DNA from: Alkalihalobacillus sp. TS-13
GTDB taxonomy: Bacteria > Bacillota > Bacilli > Bacillales > Fictibacillaceae
DNA length: 64,000 nt
Assembly (NCBI RefSeq): GCF_019720915.1
Contig: NZ_JAHKSI010000001.1
Coordinates: 3,162,001 to 3,226,000 of the forward strand
Direction: 5' to 3'
Made by a program: the position numbers and the translations under genes. Shown here one piece after another: positions 34,869 through 42,936 of this stretch (position 1 is its first letter; the number at the start of each line of letters is the position of its first letter). The notes beneath the pieces were generated by a model that worked only from the letters and a program-made list of their open reading frames with translations, did not search any database and had not been told where the DNA came from.

Positions 34869-35996
34869 ATGACCGAAATTGCAAATTATTTAAAAGAGCA
34901 TGAAAAAGAGATTCTAGCTGACATCATTACATTCGTAGATGCTGAATCCCCTTCTGAAGATAAGGAATTGGTAGATCGGTGCGGGAATGTTTTGAAGGAT
35001 ATATTCGCTGAACGTCTGGGGGTTGTTGAGCCCACCATATATCCCCAGACTAATCGCGGTGACCATTTCAGTTTTACAGTCGGTAACGGGAACAAACGTA
35101 TATTGATCGCAGGCCACTTTGACACTGTTTGGGATAAAGGCCGGTTACCTAGACGGATTGTCGATGGCAAGCTATACGGTCCAGGAGTCCTTGATATGAA
35201 AAGCGGGATCATCCAATCCATTTGGGCATTGAAGGCGCTCCTGCATTTCAAACAGCTGGATGACCTTCAGATCAAATTCCTCTGTACGTCAGATGAAGAA
35301 ATCGGCAGCCAAACCTCTCGGCCTATCATTGAGGAAGAGGCAAAGAATAGTGATATCGTTTTGGTTACAGAACCACCTGTGGCAAAGACCGGTGCTTTGA
35401 AAACTGCCAGAAAAGGGGTAGGTATCTATCAAATAAAGGTAAGGGGGAAAAGCTCACACGCCGGTAACCATCATAGTGCTGGTGCAAGTGCGATCCATGA
35501 ACTAGCCCACCAGATTGTAAAGTTGGAAGAACTCACAAATTACGATCGTGGTACAACGGTAAATGTTGGTGTTATCAATGGTGGGACAAGGCGGAATGTT
35601 GTACCCGAGGAAGCCGAAGCTTTGATCGACTTTCGTGTAAAAACAGAGGAAGAAGCTGACCGGATTGTAGCCCACCTGGAAAGTTTGACCCCAGAGCTTG
35701 ATGGGACGACTTTAGAGGTGGAAGGTGAGCTGAATAGGCCACCTATGGAACGTACTTCTGATATTGAAGAATTATTTGAGAAAGCTGAAAAGGCTGCGGA
35801 AGAGATTGGTTTTACTATTACTGAAGCACAAGTCGGCGGTGGAAGTGACGGTAATTTCACAGCTAGTCTCGGGATACCCACCCTAGACGGTCTTGGAGGA
35901 GTTGGTGAAGGTCCACATGCGGAAAATGAACACATTGTTATTGAAGATCTGCCGATGAGATCGGCTATGCTTGCCCACTTGCTTTTGAAGCTTTAG
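34869..35996 (+). CDS. M20 peptidase (carboxypeptidase G2/ArgE-like)
   Basis: A 375-residue M20A-type peptidase. Motifs: LIAGHFDTVWDKGRLP (metal His), GPGVLDMKSGIIQ (bridging Asp), CTSDEEIGSQTSR (catalytic Glu), RKGVGIYQIKVRGKSSHAGNHHSAGASAIHELA (dimerisation domain) and GEGPHAENEH (C-terminal metal His). This is the arrangement of glutamate carboxypeptidase G2, which cuts glutamate from folates and aminobenzoyl-glutamate, so it fits the AbgT theme. AAGGTGG lies 8 bases before the ATG at 34869; the GTG at 34857 is part of that site and not the start. It diverges from the M20 dipeptidase operon. Confidence 0.9.
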   Translation: MTEIANYLKEHEKEILADIITFVDAESPSEDKELVDRCGNVLKDIFAERLGVVEPTIYPQTNRGDHFSFTVGNGNKRILIAGHFDTVWDKGRLPRRIVDGKLYGPGVLDMKSGIIQSIWALKALLHFKQLDDLQIKFLCTSDEEIGSQTSRPIIEEEAKNSDIVLVTEPPVAKTGALKTARKGVGIYQIKVRGKSSHAGNHHSAGASAIHELAHQIVKLEELTNYDRGTTVNVGVINGGTRRNVVPEEAEALIDFRVKTEEEADRIVAHLESLTPELDGTTLEVEGELNRPPMERTSDIEELFEKAEKAAEEIGFTITEAQVGGGSDGNFTASLGIPTLDGLGGVGEGPHAENEHIVIEDLPMRSAMLAHLLLKL

Positions 35997-36001
35997 AAAG
36001 A

Positions 36002-36045
36002 AGAAGTGTCAGACGCCTTAAGTTAGGTCCTGACACTTCTTTTTA
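36002..36045. terminator. Bidirectional terminator between convergent genes
   Basis: Perfect 11-bp stem AGAAGTGTCAG / CTGACACTTCT followed by TTTTTAT on the plus strand. It lies between the M20 gene and the regulator gene, whose stop codon begins inside the tail. Confidence 0.85.
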
Positions 36046-37380
36046 TATATTCATTTTTGTAAGAGCATTGTTAAATATCAACCGGTACACTTTTCTGGGT
36101 CTCCCTTTCGAGCCGTTGAGCTGTATACTTTTACTTGTTGCAAGTTTGAGATTTTCAAGTTCAGCCAGGATCCTGCGGGCATTTCTTTCTGAGCTTCCTA
36201 ACCAGCTTGCCACTTCCTGGGCATTAACTTCCTCTTTTTTATAAAAGTTTGCTAAGGATTCGATTTTCGCTAATGCAGTCGGAGAAATATTAGCCTTACG
36301 TAATGCCTCAGACCACTCGCCATCTACCCATTTCTGGTAATCGTATTGGAGAGCCTTCCTTTCTGTAAGATATTCTGTAACCTTTTTCTTTTCATCGACA
36401 AGAACGACCTTTGAGGATGTATTTTTACGGGCGTTCCGGAATGCAGTTCGTACGTTCTCTTCCGCTTGGAGAGCATTCAGCCCGTAGCCGATGCCGATTC
36501 GGATATGGTATTTGCTGTGGGAATAGACCGTCTCAATCAGATGGAACAGGTCACTTTTATCTAATTTAAACTCTATTTCCCCACGTGTTGTATAAATAAA
36601 ATAAAGACCATCGCCGATTTGAACGAAGGATCCATTTATCCGTTCCGCTAATTCAAGTAACAGCCGCTTCAAGTTCAGCTCTTTATGTTTGAGCTCATAT
36701 GAAAAGAGATACCCATCGTCTTCTTCATCAGGAGGAAGCAGTTCCACACCTAATAAAGCAAGCTGGGAACGTTGATACCATGAGGATACGCCACGTTCTT
36801 TTAAAAGTCTTAATGTAAAATATATCGACAAATGTGAAGGATAGATTCGATAACACGGGATACCTAAATCTTTTAACCGAAGATAAACCGCCCGGATACA
36901 TGTGAAAGCAACCTGGGTCTTCCCCATTTCAAAAAGTGAACGGTGGTACTCGACGATTTCATCTACTGGTCTAAAATCGGGGTAAGAGTAGGAAAATATC
37001 TGTAACTTTTGGAGAGAGAAATATTGTTTCGTCGTATGAAGCTCATTTTCTTGAATCGTATCAAGGCTGATTTTTTGGACTACTTCTTCAAGATCCATCA
37101 ATGCTTCTAACACTTTCCCTAGTAAGCTTGCCCCGTAAAGTGGCGGATAGATTCCATCCTTTTCCTGGATAAGCTGTTTGGATAAAGCATATGTATACGG
37201 AACTTGTCCTGAGAAAAACCATTGATCAATCAAATCTCGATTTTGATGGATGATCTCATGGACTTGATCGATCGCGGTGTACGAAAACGGTAATAAAGTT
37301 ATATCTGCAAACGGTTCAGCAGAATTCAATATATGTTTGACTGAATCTTCTGGTCCAATGACCCCTAAGCGTATTTCCAA
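36043..37380 (-). CDS. Winged-helix regulator of an unrecognised family, paralogue 2
   Basis: A 445-residue paralogue of the protein at 18486-19787, with the same layout: an N-terminus EIRLGVIGPEDSVKHIL, central GDGLYFIYTTRGEIEF and GIGYGLNALQAEENVRTAF, and a C-terminal winged helix (VNAQEVASWLGSSERNARRILAELENLKLA) with a SKGRPRKVYRLIF tail. The TTG at 37380, 4 bases after AAAGGTGAG, aligns exactly with the paralogue's start. It borders the peptide/M20 cluster on the side opposite to paralogue 1. A perfect short inverted repeat (AACACTT / AAGTGTT, 37434-37451) upstream could be its operator. Function is inferred only from position. Confidence 0.75.
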   Translation of the reverse strand: MEIRLGVIGPEDSVKHILNSAEPFADITLLPFSYTAIDQVHEIIHQNRDLIDQWFFSGQVPYTYALSKQLIQEKDGIYPPLYGASLLGKVLEALMDLEEVVQKISLDTIQENELHTTKQYFSLQKLQIFSYSYPDFRPVDEIVEYHRSLFEMGKTQVAFTCIRAVYLRLKDLGIPCYRIYPSHLSIYFTLRLLKERGVSSWYQRSQLALLGVELLPPDEEDDGYLFSYELKHKELNLKRLLLELAERINGSFVQIGDGLYFIYTTRGEIEFKLDKSDLFHLIETVYSHSKYHIRIGIGYGLNALQAEENVRTAFRNARKNTSSKVVLVDEKKKVTEYLTERKALQYDYQKWVDGEWSEALRKANISPTALAKIESLANFYKKEEVNAQEVASWLGSSERNARRILAELENLKLATSKSIQLNGSKGRPRKVYRLIFNNALTKMNI

Positions 37381-37433
37381 TAAACTCACCTTTCCATTCC
37401 GAAAATAATTACTTCAAGTATATCAAAACCATT

Positions 37434-37451
37434 AACACTTGCTAAAGTGTT
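37434..37451. promoter_or_regulatory. Short inverted repeat upstream of regulator paralogue 2
   Basis: AACACTT-GCTA-AAGTGTT, nested in a wider CCATTA...TAATGG pair, about 55 bp before the TTG start. It is a candidate operator or promoter-overlapping site; no matching site was seen before paralogue 1. Confidence 0.35.
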
Positions 37452-37511
37452 TGTAAATAATGGATAAAAGAATGAATCAAAGCCAATACCAAGAGCTTCG
37501 TGCCAAAGCTT

Positions 37512-37668
37512 CGTGCCTGGCACCATTTTGAAAGCCTTGGTACGAAAGGGTTTATGATGTGTGCCAGGCACCAAATGAAACCCATTGAGCCACAAGGGAT
37601 CCGTTTGTGTGCCTGGCACCTTTTGAGAACCGTTGGAGTGTATAGGTTTATTTTTGGTGCCTGGTACA
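37512..37668. repeat. 48-bp-phased GTGCCTGGCAC array, 4 units
   Basis: Units start at 37513, 37561, 37609 and 37657. The modules GAAAGCCTTGGTACGAAAGG and AACCCATTGAGCCACAAGGG match those of the array at 25456 in the same order, but the third module differs, showing module exchange or independent decay. Confidence 0.95.
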
Positions 37669-37677
37669 ATATTTCGT

Positions 37678-37772
37678 CGACAATTTTCGTATTTGTTCAA
37701 TCAATCGTTTGATTAAGGAGGTTGAGTTGATACTATAATAGGTTCTGTAATCTTAATCAAACGTTTGTTTAA
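37678..37772. repeat. Twin AATCAAACGTTTGTTT element, locus 3
   Basis: CGACA at 37678, CAATCAATCGTTTGATTAA at 37698-37716, and AATCAAACGTTTGTTTAA at 37755-37772. Spacings are 20 and 56 bp as at the other loci. It follows the 48-bp array by 21 bp, as at locus 1. Confidence 0.85.
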
Positions 37773-37898
37773 AGATGGGATTGATAAAGATAAATTCTCT
37801 TTCTAGTTACCTTTTACTAACTTTAATCACTTCTACGGAGACTCTTATTTTTGCTATAAGATAGATGGTGTACCAGGCAGGAAAGGTGGTGAACTTGA

Positions 37899-38127
37899 AT
37901 GGAAAATCAGATTTTACAAGCTATAAAGGAGCTACAAGATCACATGAATGTGGGGTTTGATAAACTTAATAATAGAATGGAAAAACTCGAGTATAGGATG
38001 GATTCCATTGAAAGTAGGATGGATTCCATCGAACAAAAAAATGGGATCTATTGAACATAGAATGGATTTGTTCGAAAATAGAATGAGTAGGCTTGAAGAG
38101 GGACAACAAATATTCATGAACAATTAG
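37899..38127 (+). pseudogene. Frameshifted coiled-coil protein gene
   Basis: An ATG at 37899 with an AAAGGTGGTG site opens a frame of 51 codons rich in heptad-like repeats (RMEKLEYRMDSIESRMDSIEQK), ending at a TGA at 38054. A run of seven A at 38035-38041 marks the likely slip: in the next frame the pattern continues as MGSIEHRMDLFENRMSRLEEGQ to a stop at 38127, and a further shift gives EQLELLTNIGKT. Intact Bacillus proteins of this kind are longer coiled coils of unknown role. It is decayed here, between two repeat loci. Confidence 0.6.
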
Positions 38128-38320
38128 AGTTGTTAACGAACATTGGAAAAACAAAACGGATATTCGTAAACTTAAGAAAACAATACGTTTTGCACAAGAT
38201 TAATCTATCATTTTTCAGCAACGTAATTTGTTCCCCAAATACTGTTCCTCCGCCCCAAGCTTCACTTCACTTCTTTAAACCTTCCAAAAAGCTCCAATTG
38301 TTTTTTATTATTTACATGGA

Positions 38321-38415
38321 CGACATTTTTTTCATTTGCTCAATCAAACGTTTGTTTAAAGACGTAAATGAACTGTCATACAAAGGATTGTTCATTCAAT
38401 CAAATGTTTGATTAA
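38321..38415. repeat. Twin AATCAAACGTTTGTTT element, locus 4
   Basis: CGACA at 38321, CAATCAAACGTTTGTTTAA at 38341-38359, and CAATCAAATGTTTGATTAA at 38397-38415, with spacings 20 and 56 bp. Here the 48-bp array comes after the element (first unit at 38425) and not before it. Confidence 0.85.
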
Positions 38416-38423
38416 AACAGACA

Positions 38424-38533
38424 GGTGCCAGGCACCATTTCAACCCCCTTGTCCTGCAACGTTTCGTGATTGGTGCCTGGCACCGCCTGAGAACCGTTGA
38501 GAGACAATGGGTGAATTGTCGTGCCTGGCACCG
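38424..38533. repeat. 48-bp-phased GTGCCTGGCAC array, 3 units
   Basis: Units start at 38425, 38473 and 38521. The right end carries the boundary module GAATTGTC before the last unit, then ends 18 bp before the stop codon of panF. Confidence 0.93.
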
Positions 38534-38550
38534 AGGAATTGTCGCTGAAC

Positions 38551-40017
38551 TTATGTGCCCCAAAAGCGTTGTATGATTTCGCGTTGTTGGAGTTGGTGTT
38601 TGTGCTGGGTGATGAGGCTGACGAGTACATAGCCTGCAAAAGAAAGCATCACTGGTAACACGACGGTGTGCATACCGAATAGGTTTGGGGCGGTCAGGTG
38701 GATGATCATGTAGGAGCCGACTCCGATGATCATCGAGGCGAATGCTCCGTAGGCATTGCCTTTTTTCCAATACAACCCTAGCACAACCGGCCAGATGAAG
38801 GCTGCTTCCAGTCCCCCAAACGCAAATAAGTTCAACCAGATTAGGAAGTCCGGAGGGTCGATCGCCATCAGGAATACGAGAATCCCGAGGATCGCAGTAA
38901 TGCTGATGCTCAACGTTTTTACCTGGCGTTGTGAAGCTGTCGGTTTTACATAGTTCACATAGACGTCCTTGATGACTGCGGAACTGACGAGCAAAAGCAA
39001 CGAATCGACCGTCGACATGACGGCTGCCATCGGTGCGGCAAGAACGATTCCAGCAAGCCAGCCCGGCAGCACTTCCAACGCTACGAGGGGCATGACTTTG
39101 TCCCCGACTTCAATCCCCGGCACGACGACCCGTGCGAACACACCGATCAAATGCATCCCGAGCATGATGAAACCTACAACGAGCGTTCCGATGATCATCG
39201 CTTTGTGCATCGCTTTTGAATCGCGGTAAGACATCGCACGAACAGCGACTTGCGGCAATCCAATGACCCCTACCCCGACCAAAATCCAAAAAGAGGACAC
39301 GAACAACGGTGTCAAGGATCCATCCGCTCCGAACGGTGAAACGAGGTCCGGGTTTTCAACAGCCAGTTCCGTCATGATGTTCGAGATTCCTCCACCCGCT
39401 ATAATAGTTCCGATTAACAAGAGCAAGGTCCCGATGAACATGACGATCCCCTGCAGGCTGTCGGTGATGGCGACAGCCCGGAAACCGCCGATGATGACGT
39501 ACACAAGCACAGAACTCGCAAAAATGAACAACGAAGCTGTGTAGGAAAGCCCTGTGAACGACTCGATCAGCCTGCCTCCCCCGACCCACTGGGCGGCCAT
39601 CGCACTGAACAGGAAGATGACGATGCTCGCTGCTGAAAGCAACACGACCCACTTGTTCTGGTATCTTTCTTTTAAGAAGTCGATCAGTGTGACGGCGTTG
39701 ATTTTTCGAGCGACAATCGCAAACTTTTTCCCTAAAACCGCAAGCGTAAAATACCCGGTGACGAGCTGCGACATCGCTAGGAGAACCCATCCAAGCCCGA
39801 GATTATATGCAACACCTGGCCCGCCTATGAAACTGCTCGCACTTCCAAAGGTCGCGACCATCGTCAACGCTAAAATGAAGCCGTTCAGCTGGCGGCTCCC
39901 CAAAAAATACTCCTGCAAAAAATCCGGAGCTTTCCGTATGTACTTTGACGAATAGGTCCCGATCAAAAAGACGATGACAAGAAAACCAAAGAGAGGTATG
40001 ATGACATCCCAATTCAT
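38551..40017 (-). CDS. panF: Sodium/pantothenate symporter
   Basis: A 488-residue SSS-family symporter with about 13 transmembrane segments. It has GTYSSKYIRKAPDFLQEYFLGSRQLNGF near the start, ATFGSASSFIGGPGVAYNLGLGWVLL in the first helices (PanF-like), and AAPMAAVMSTVDSLLLLVSSAVIKDVY near the sodium site. The upstream YhdT-type partner overlaps by 4 bp, and the pair YhdT-PanF is the usual arrangement. It should import pantothenate with Na+. Only 25-30% of its sequence style is shared with the symporter at 5559-7064, so these are different subfamilies. Confidence 0.85.
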   Translation of the reverse strand: MNWDVIIPLFGFLVIVFLIGTYSSKYIRKAPDFLQEYFLGSRQLNGFILALTMVATFGSASSFIGGPGVAYNLGLGWVLLAMSQLVTGYFTLAVLGKKFAIVARKINAVTLIDFLKERYQNKWVVLLSAASIVIFLFSAMAAQWVGGGRLIESFTGLSYTASLFIFASSVLVYVIIGGFRAVAITDSLQGIVMFIGTLLLLIGTIIAGGGISNIMTELAVENPDLVSPFGADGSLTPLFVSSFWILVGVGVIGLPQVAVRAMSYRDSKAMHKAMIIGTLVVGFIMLGMHLIGVFARVVVPGIEVGDKVMPLVALEVLPGWLAGIVLAAPMAAVMSTVDSLLLLVSSAVIKDVYVNYVKPTASQRQVKTLSISITAILGILVFLMAIDPPDFLIWLNLFAFGGLEAAFIWPVVLGLYWKKGNAYGAFASMIIGVGSYMIIHLTAPNLFGMHTVVLPVMLSFAGYVLVSLITQHKHQLQQREIIQRFWGT

Positions 40018-40304
40018 TCGGCGTCCTCCTCTCTATCCTCAAAAGGCACTTCGATGAAAAATAATTTTACCATGACAAAAACGAGCGTTGAAAAAAGTAG
40101 GAAGCCGACGATGCAGCTGTAGAAAAACCACGCTGGAAACCCGAAAATGTATGTATATTCTTCGACCGGTTTTCTACCTAAGCCATAGGCAAAAGCAAAC
40201 CACCAGATGAAGTTGAAAACGGCCAGGATGACACCCATCAAGGCTTCACGGTTGGCTATTTTGAAACGCAGATCGTCTCGCTTCTGGTTGCGTCCATCCC
40301 CCAT
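40014..40304 (-). CDS. yhdT: YhdT/DUF997 family small membrane protein
   Basis: A 96-residue protein with two hydrophobic segments (VILAVFNFIWWFAFAYGL and YSCIVGFLLFSTLVFVMVKLFF) joined by a conserved EEYTYIFGFPAWF loop, as in YhdT proteins encoded before panF. Its stop overlaps the panF start by 4 bp, so translation is probably coupled. It is likely an accessory subunit of the symporter, but its biochemical role is not established. Confidence 0.85.
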   Translation of the reverse strand: MGDGRNQKRDDLRFKIANREALMGVILAVFNFIWWFAFAYGLGRKPVEEYTYIFGFPAWFFYSCIVGFLLFSTLVFVMVKLFFIEVPFEDREEDAE

Positions 40305-40442
40305 TACAATCCCTCAAATCTATCAGACTAGCTTTTGTTCACTATTTTAACAGAACAGTTTCGTCTACTCGACTATTTCTTCCTATCACTTCGCTCACTT
40401 CGCGAATTATAAATCGTTTCCTCCATTGTAAAAAATTATGTT

Positions 40443-40469
40443 TTGATAGATTTGCTATTGCTGTATAAT
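40443..40469 (+). promoter_or_regulatory. Candidate promoter of the LCP gene
   Basis: TTGATA at 40443-40448 and TATAAT at 40464-40469, with a spacer of 15 bp, which is short for sigma-A. The start codon is 45 bp further on. Confidence 0.4.
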
Positions 40470-40513
40470 CGAGTTAGATGTGAAATTTTAGAATTAAGAG
40501 GGGTCATTATTAT

Positions 40514-41461
40514 ATGTTGAAAAAATTCATCTGGGGATTTGTCATTGTGTTGGGGATAGCAGTAGTCGGTATCGGAGGCTACGCTTATTATTTGTATGAT
40601 TCAGTCAAGGACACGGCAAACGAGATACATGAACCGATTGATCCTGAGCGTGATAAAAATGTTCCTAAACCGAAAGTGGATAAAAAAGAGAGAGAACCGA
40701 TATCAATTTTGCTGTTAGGTGTCGATGAGCGGAAAAATGATAGCGGCCGATCGGATACGATGGTAGTCATTACGGTGAATCCGCACGATGATACAATGAT
40801 CATGTTCAATATTCCGCGTGATACACGTACAGAAATCATCGGTAAAGGTTTTGACGATAAAATCAACCATGCTTATGCGTTCGGCGGCACAAAAATGGCT
40901 GTGGAAACGGTCGAAAATTTCTTGGATATACCGATCAATTACTACATCAAGGTGAACATGGAATCGTTCCAGGATATCGTCAATGCGGTTAATGGTGTGA
41001 CGGTGAAGAACAGCTTTGATTTTAAATCAGGCGGTTATGAATTCCCTGCGGGTGAGATCGAGCTTGATAATGGGAAGGAAGCTCTAGCTTATGTCAGGAT
41101 GCGGAAGCAGGATCCTAAGGGTGATCTAGGAAGGAATGAACGTCAACGCCAGATCATCAGAGGTGTCATTGATAAAGGGGCTCGCGTCTCCTCGATTACA
41201 AAGTTTGATGATGTGTTGGATGTCATCAGCAGTAACGTGAAAACGAATATGACGTTTGCTGAGATGAAGGATATCCAGGAGAATTACAAAGGTGCACGAA
41301 AGAATATCGAAACATTTGAGGTTAAGGCGACAGAAAAATATATCAATAACATCTTCTACTTTATCGTTTCCGACGAAGAACGGAACCAAATCCGTTCGAA
41401 GCTGAAAGAACACCTTGAAATCGAAAGCCAATCAGTCTCAGAAAACGGAGACGCAGCATAA
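40514..41461 (+). CDS. LytR-CpsA-Psr (LCP) family protein
   Basis: A 315-residue membrane-anchored protein: one transmembrane helix at residues 4-28, then an extracellular LCP domain. Family residues are visible: LLLGVDERKNDSGRSDTMVVITVNP, MFNIPRDTRTEI, KINHAYAFGG and the late YVRMRKQDPKGDLGRNERQRQII arginine-rich block. LCP enzymes move wall teichoic acid or other anionic polymers from undecaprenyl pyrophosphate to peptidoglycan. It is a single-gene unit with its own terminator. B. subtilis has three paralogues (TagTUV); the sequence alone does not say which this matches. Confidence 0.92.
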   Translation: MLKKFIWGFVIVLGIAVVGIGGYAYYLYDSVKDTANEIHEPIDPERDKNVPKPKVDKKEREPISILLLGVDERKNDSGRSDTMVVITVNPHDDTMIMFNIPRDTRTEIIGKGFDDKINHAYAFGGTKMAVETVENFLDIPINYYIKVNMESFQDIVNAVNGVTVKNSFDFKSGGYEFPAGEIELDNGKEALAYVRMRKQDPKGDLGRNERQRQIIRGVIDKGARVSSITKFDDVLDVISSNVKTNMTFAEMKDIQENYKGARKNIETFEVKATEKYINNIFYFIVSDEERNQIRSKLKEHLEIESQSVSENGDAA

Positions 41462-41513
41462 GTCGTATAAGAGAGTAAAATAATGTGATGCAAGTTATGT
41501 GAATTGCACAGGG

Positions 41514-41551
41514 AACCACTGGACCGTAAAACTGGACCAGTGGTTTTTTTG
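41514..41551 (+). terminator. Terminator of the LCP gene
   Basis: Stem AACCACTGG / CCAGTGGTT with an inner CCGT...ACTGG region, followed by TTTTTT. It lies 52 bp after the stop. Confidence 0.85.
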
Positions 41552-41567
41552 AGTGGCGGCGGTTTTC

Positions 41568-41772
41568 GGTGCCAGGCACGACAATTTCGCCCTTGTGCCC
41601 CAACGGTTTCCACGAGGTGCCTGGCACCGAAGCAAAACCCTTGGGGCTGTTGGTGTTTGAAAGTGTGCCTGGCACGCATTTCAAACCGTTACGGCTGAAG
41701 GGGTTTGGATGAGAGCCAGGCACCGGCTGGGAAGCCTTGGTACGGTTGACTTCTTTTTCGGTGCCTGGCACC
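41568..41772. repeat. 48-bp-phased GTGCCTGGCAC array, 5 units
   Basis: Units start at 41569, 41617, 41665, 41713 (as GAGCC) and 41761. The four intervals, in order, match those of the array at 44468 and, in reverse complement, those of 48886, so the 205-bp array behaves as one element. Confidence 0.96.
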
Positions 41773-41881
41773 CTGAGGCTTTTAATGTATATTACCCAAG
41801 GTTAGTCTTCTGTGATTGAGGGTATTGGTGTTGTATATTCCTTACAGTTTGTGTTGAATTTTTAAGGGGGCGATGTGTGTT

Positions 41882-42763
41882 GTGAAGAAAGCAATGATCA
41901 TTGTGAATCCTTCTTCCGGGAAGGAAGAGGCTGAGAAGAATATGTCCAAGGTCGAGGATGTCCTGCGTAAGAAAGGTTATGACGTTATCATCAAGCTCAC
42001 GGAAAAAGAACTGGATGCAATGGAATTTGCGCGGACGTCTTGTGTGGAAGCATTCGATGTCGTTGTCTCCATGGGCGGTGATGGGACGCTGAATGAAACG
42101 GTGAACGGTCTCGCCGGTCAGAAGCATTGCCCGAACTTCGGGATCATTCCGATGGGGACAGTGAACGATTTTGCCCGAGCCCTTAATATCCCGCTTGATT
42201 TTGATAAAGCCGTCGATTTGATCGAGAAAGGTGAGACACGTGCGGTTGATATCGGAAAAGTGAATGATCGTTATTTTATGAATATCATAGCGGTCGGTGC
42301 TATTGCAGAAGCGACTTATCAGGTCTCGCCCAAACAGAAAACACTGCTGGGACCTGTCGCTTATATGATCGAAGGGCTTAAGACGTTAACTTCAAAAACC
42401 GCTTATGACATTGAACTGAAGCATGATCATGGTACCTGGAAGGGTGATGCCCTCTTGGTTCTAGCAGCCCTGACGAACTCTGTTGGCGGCTTTGAAAAAA
42501 TCGCTCCCGATGCTGAGGTCGATGACGGAAAGCTGAAATGCTTGGTCGTCCATGATGTTTCCCTGCCAAAGTTCATCAAGATCGGGACTGAACTTTTACA
42601 AGGCGAGCACATCCATGACGACAAGATTGAATACATCACAACTTCAAAGCTTGAGATCACATCTTCGGAAAAACTTCATTCTAACATTGATGGCGAGGAA
42701 GGCGACCCACTCCCCCTTAAAATCGAGATGTTGCCGAAGTACCTCGTTATTTACGTCCCTTGA
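41882..42763 (+). CDS. Diacylglycerol/lipid kinase family protein (YegS/DgkB-like)
   Basis: A protein of about 293 residues with the DAG-kinase catalytic domain: KKAMIIVNPSSGKEEAEKN at the start, VVSMGGDGTLNETVNGL (nucleotide-binding GGDGT), GIIPMGTVNDFARAL, and a C-terminal beta-sandwich (NIDGEEGDPLPLKIEMLP). It phosphorylates diacylglycerol or a related lipid, returning it to phospholipid synthesis; DgkB is the essential member in B. subtilis. The GTG at 41882 is 11 bases after AAGGGGG; the ATG at 41873 is only 2 bases away from that site and so less likely. Confidence 0.9.
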   Translation: MKKAMIIVNPSSGKEEAEKNMSKVEDVLRKKGYDVIIKLTEKELDAMEFARTSCVEAFDVVVSMGGDGTLNETVNGLAGQKHCPNFGIIPMGTVNDFARALNIPLDFDKAVDLIEKGETRAVDIGKVNDRYFMNIIAVGAIAEATYQVSPKQKTLLGPVAYMIEGLKTLTSKTAYDIELKHDHGTWKGDALLVLAALTNSVGGFEKIAPDAEVDDGKLKCLVVHDVSLPKFIKIGTELLQGEHIHDDKIEYITTSKLEITSSEKLHSNIDGEEGDPLPLKIEMLPKYLVIYVP

Positions 42764-42771
42764 TTTTTTCC

Positions 42772-42800
42772 GAGCGAACCACAGCATCTCGCTTTTTTCA
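42772..42800 (+). terminator. Short terminator after the lipid kinase gene
   Basis: AGCGA / TCGCT stem followed by TTTTTT, 9 bp after the stop. The stem is short, so termination may rely on the stronger hairpin at 42893. Confidence 0.5.
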
Positions 42801-42892
42801 CCTGTTCCTGTCCGAATAAGCTCCGTATTGGGACAGTGCCAAGCCTTCATGACCTGCTCCTGTCCGAATCGTACCCTCGGACCGTCAAACCT

Positions 42893-42936
42893 AAAAAGGC
42901 CTCATCAGCCCGATTCTGGTGAGGTCTTCCTTTTTA
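42893..42936. terminator. Terminator between convergent kinase and PLD genes
   Basis: AAAAAGGCCTCATCA pairs with GGTGAGGTCTTCCTTTTT; poly-A and poly-T flanks allow both directions. It overlaps the stop codon of the PLD gene at 42934. Confidence 0.75.

Noticed and set aside
38130-38411. 93-codon frame after the broken coiled-coil gene
   Set aside because: It is a frameshifted tail of the decayed gene that runs on through the twin-palindrome element.
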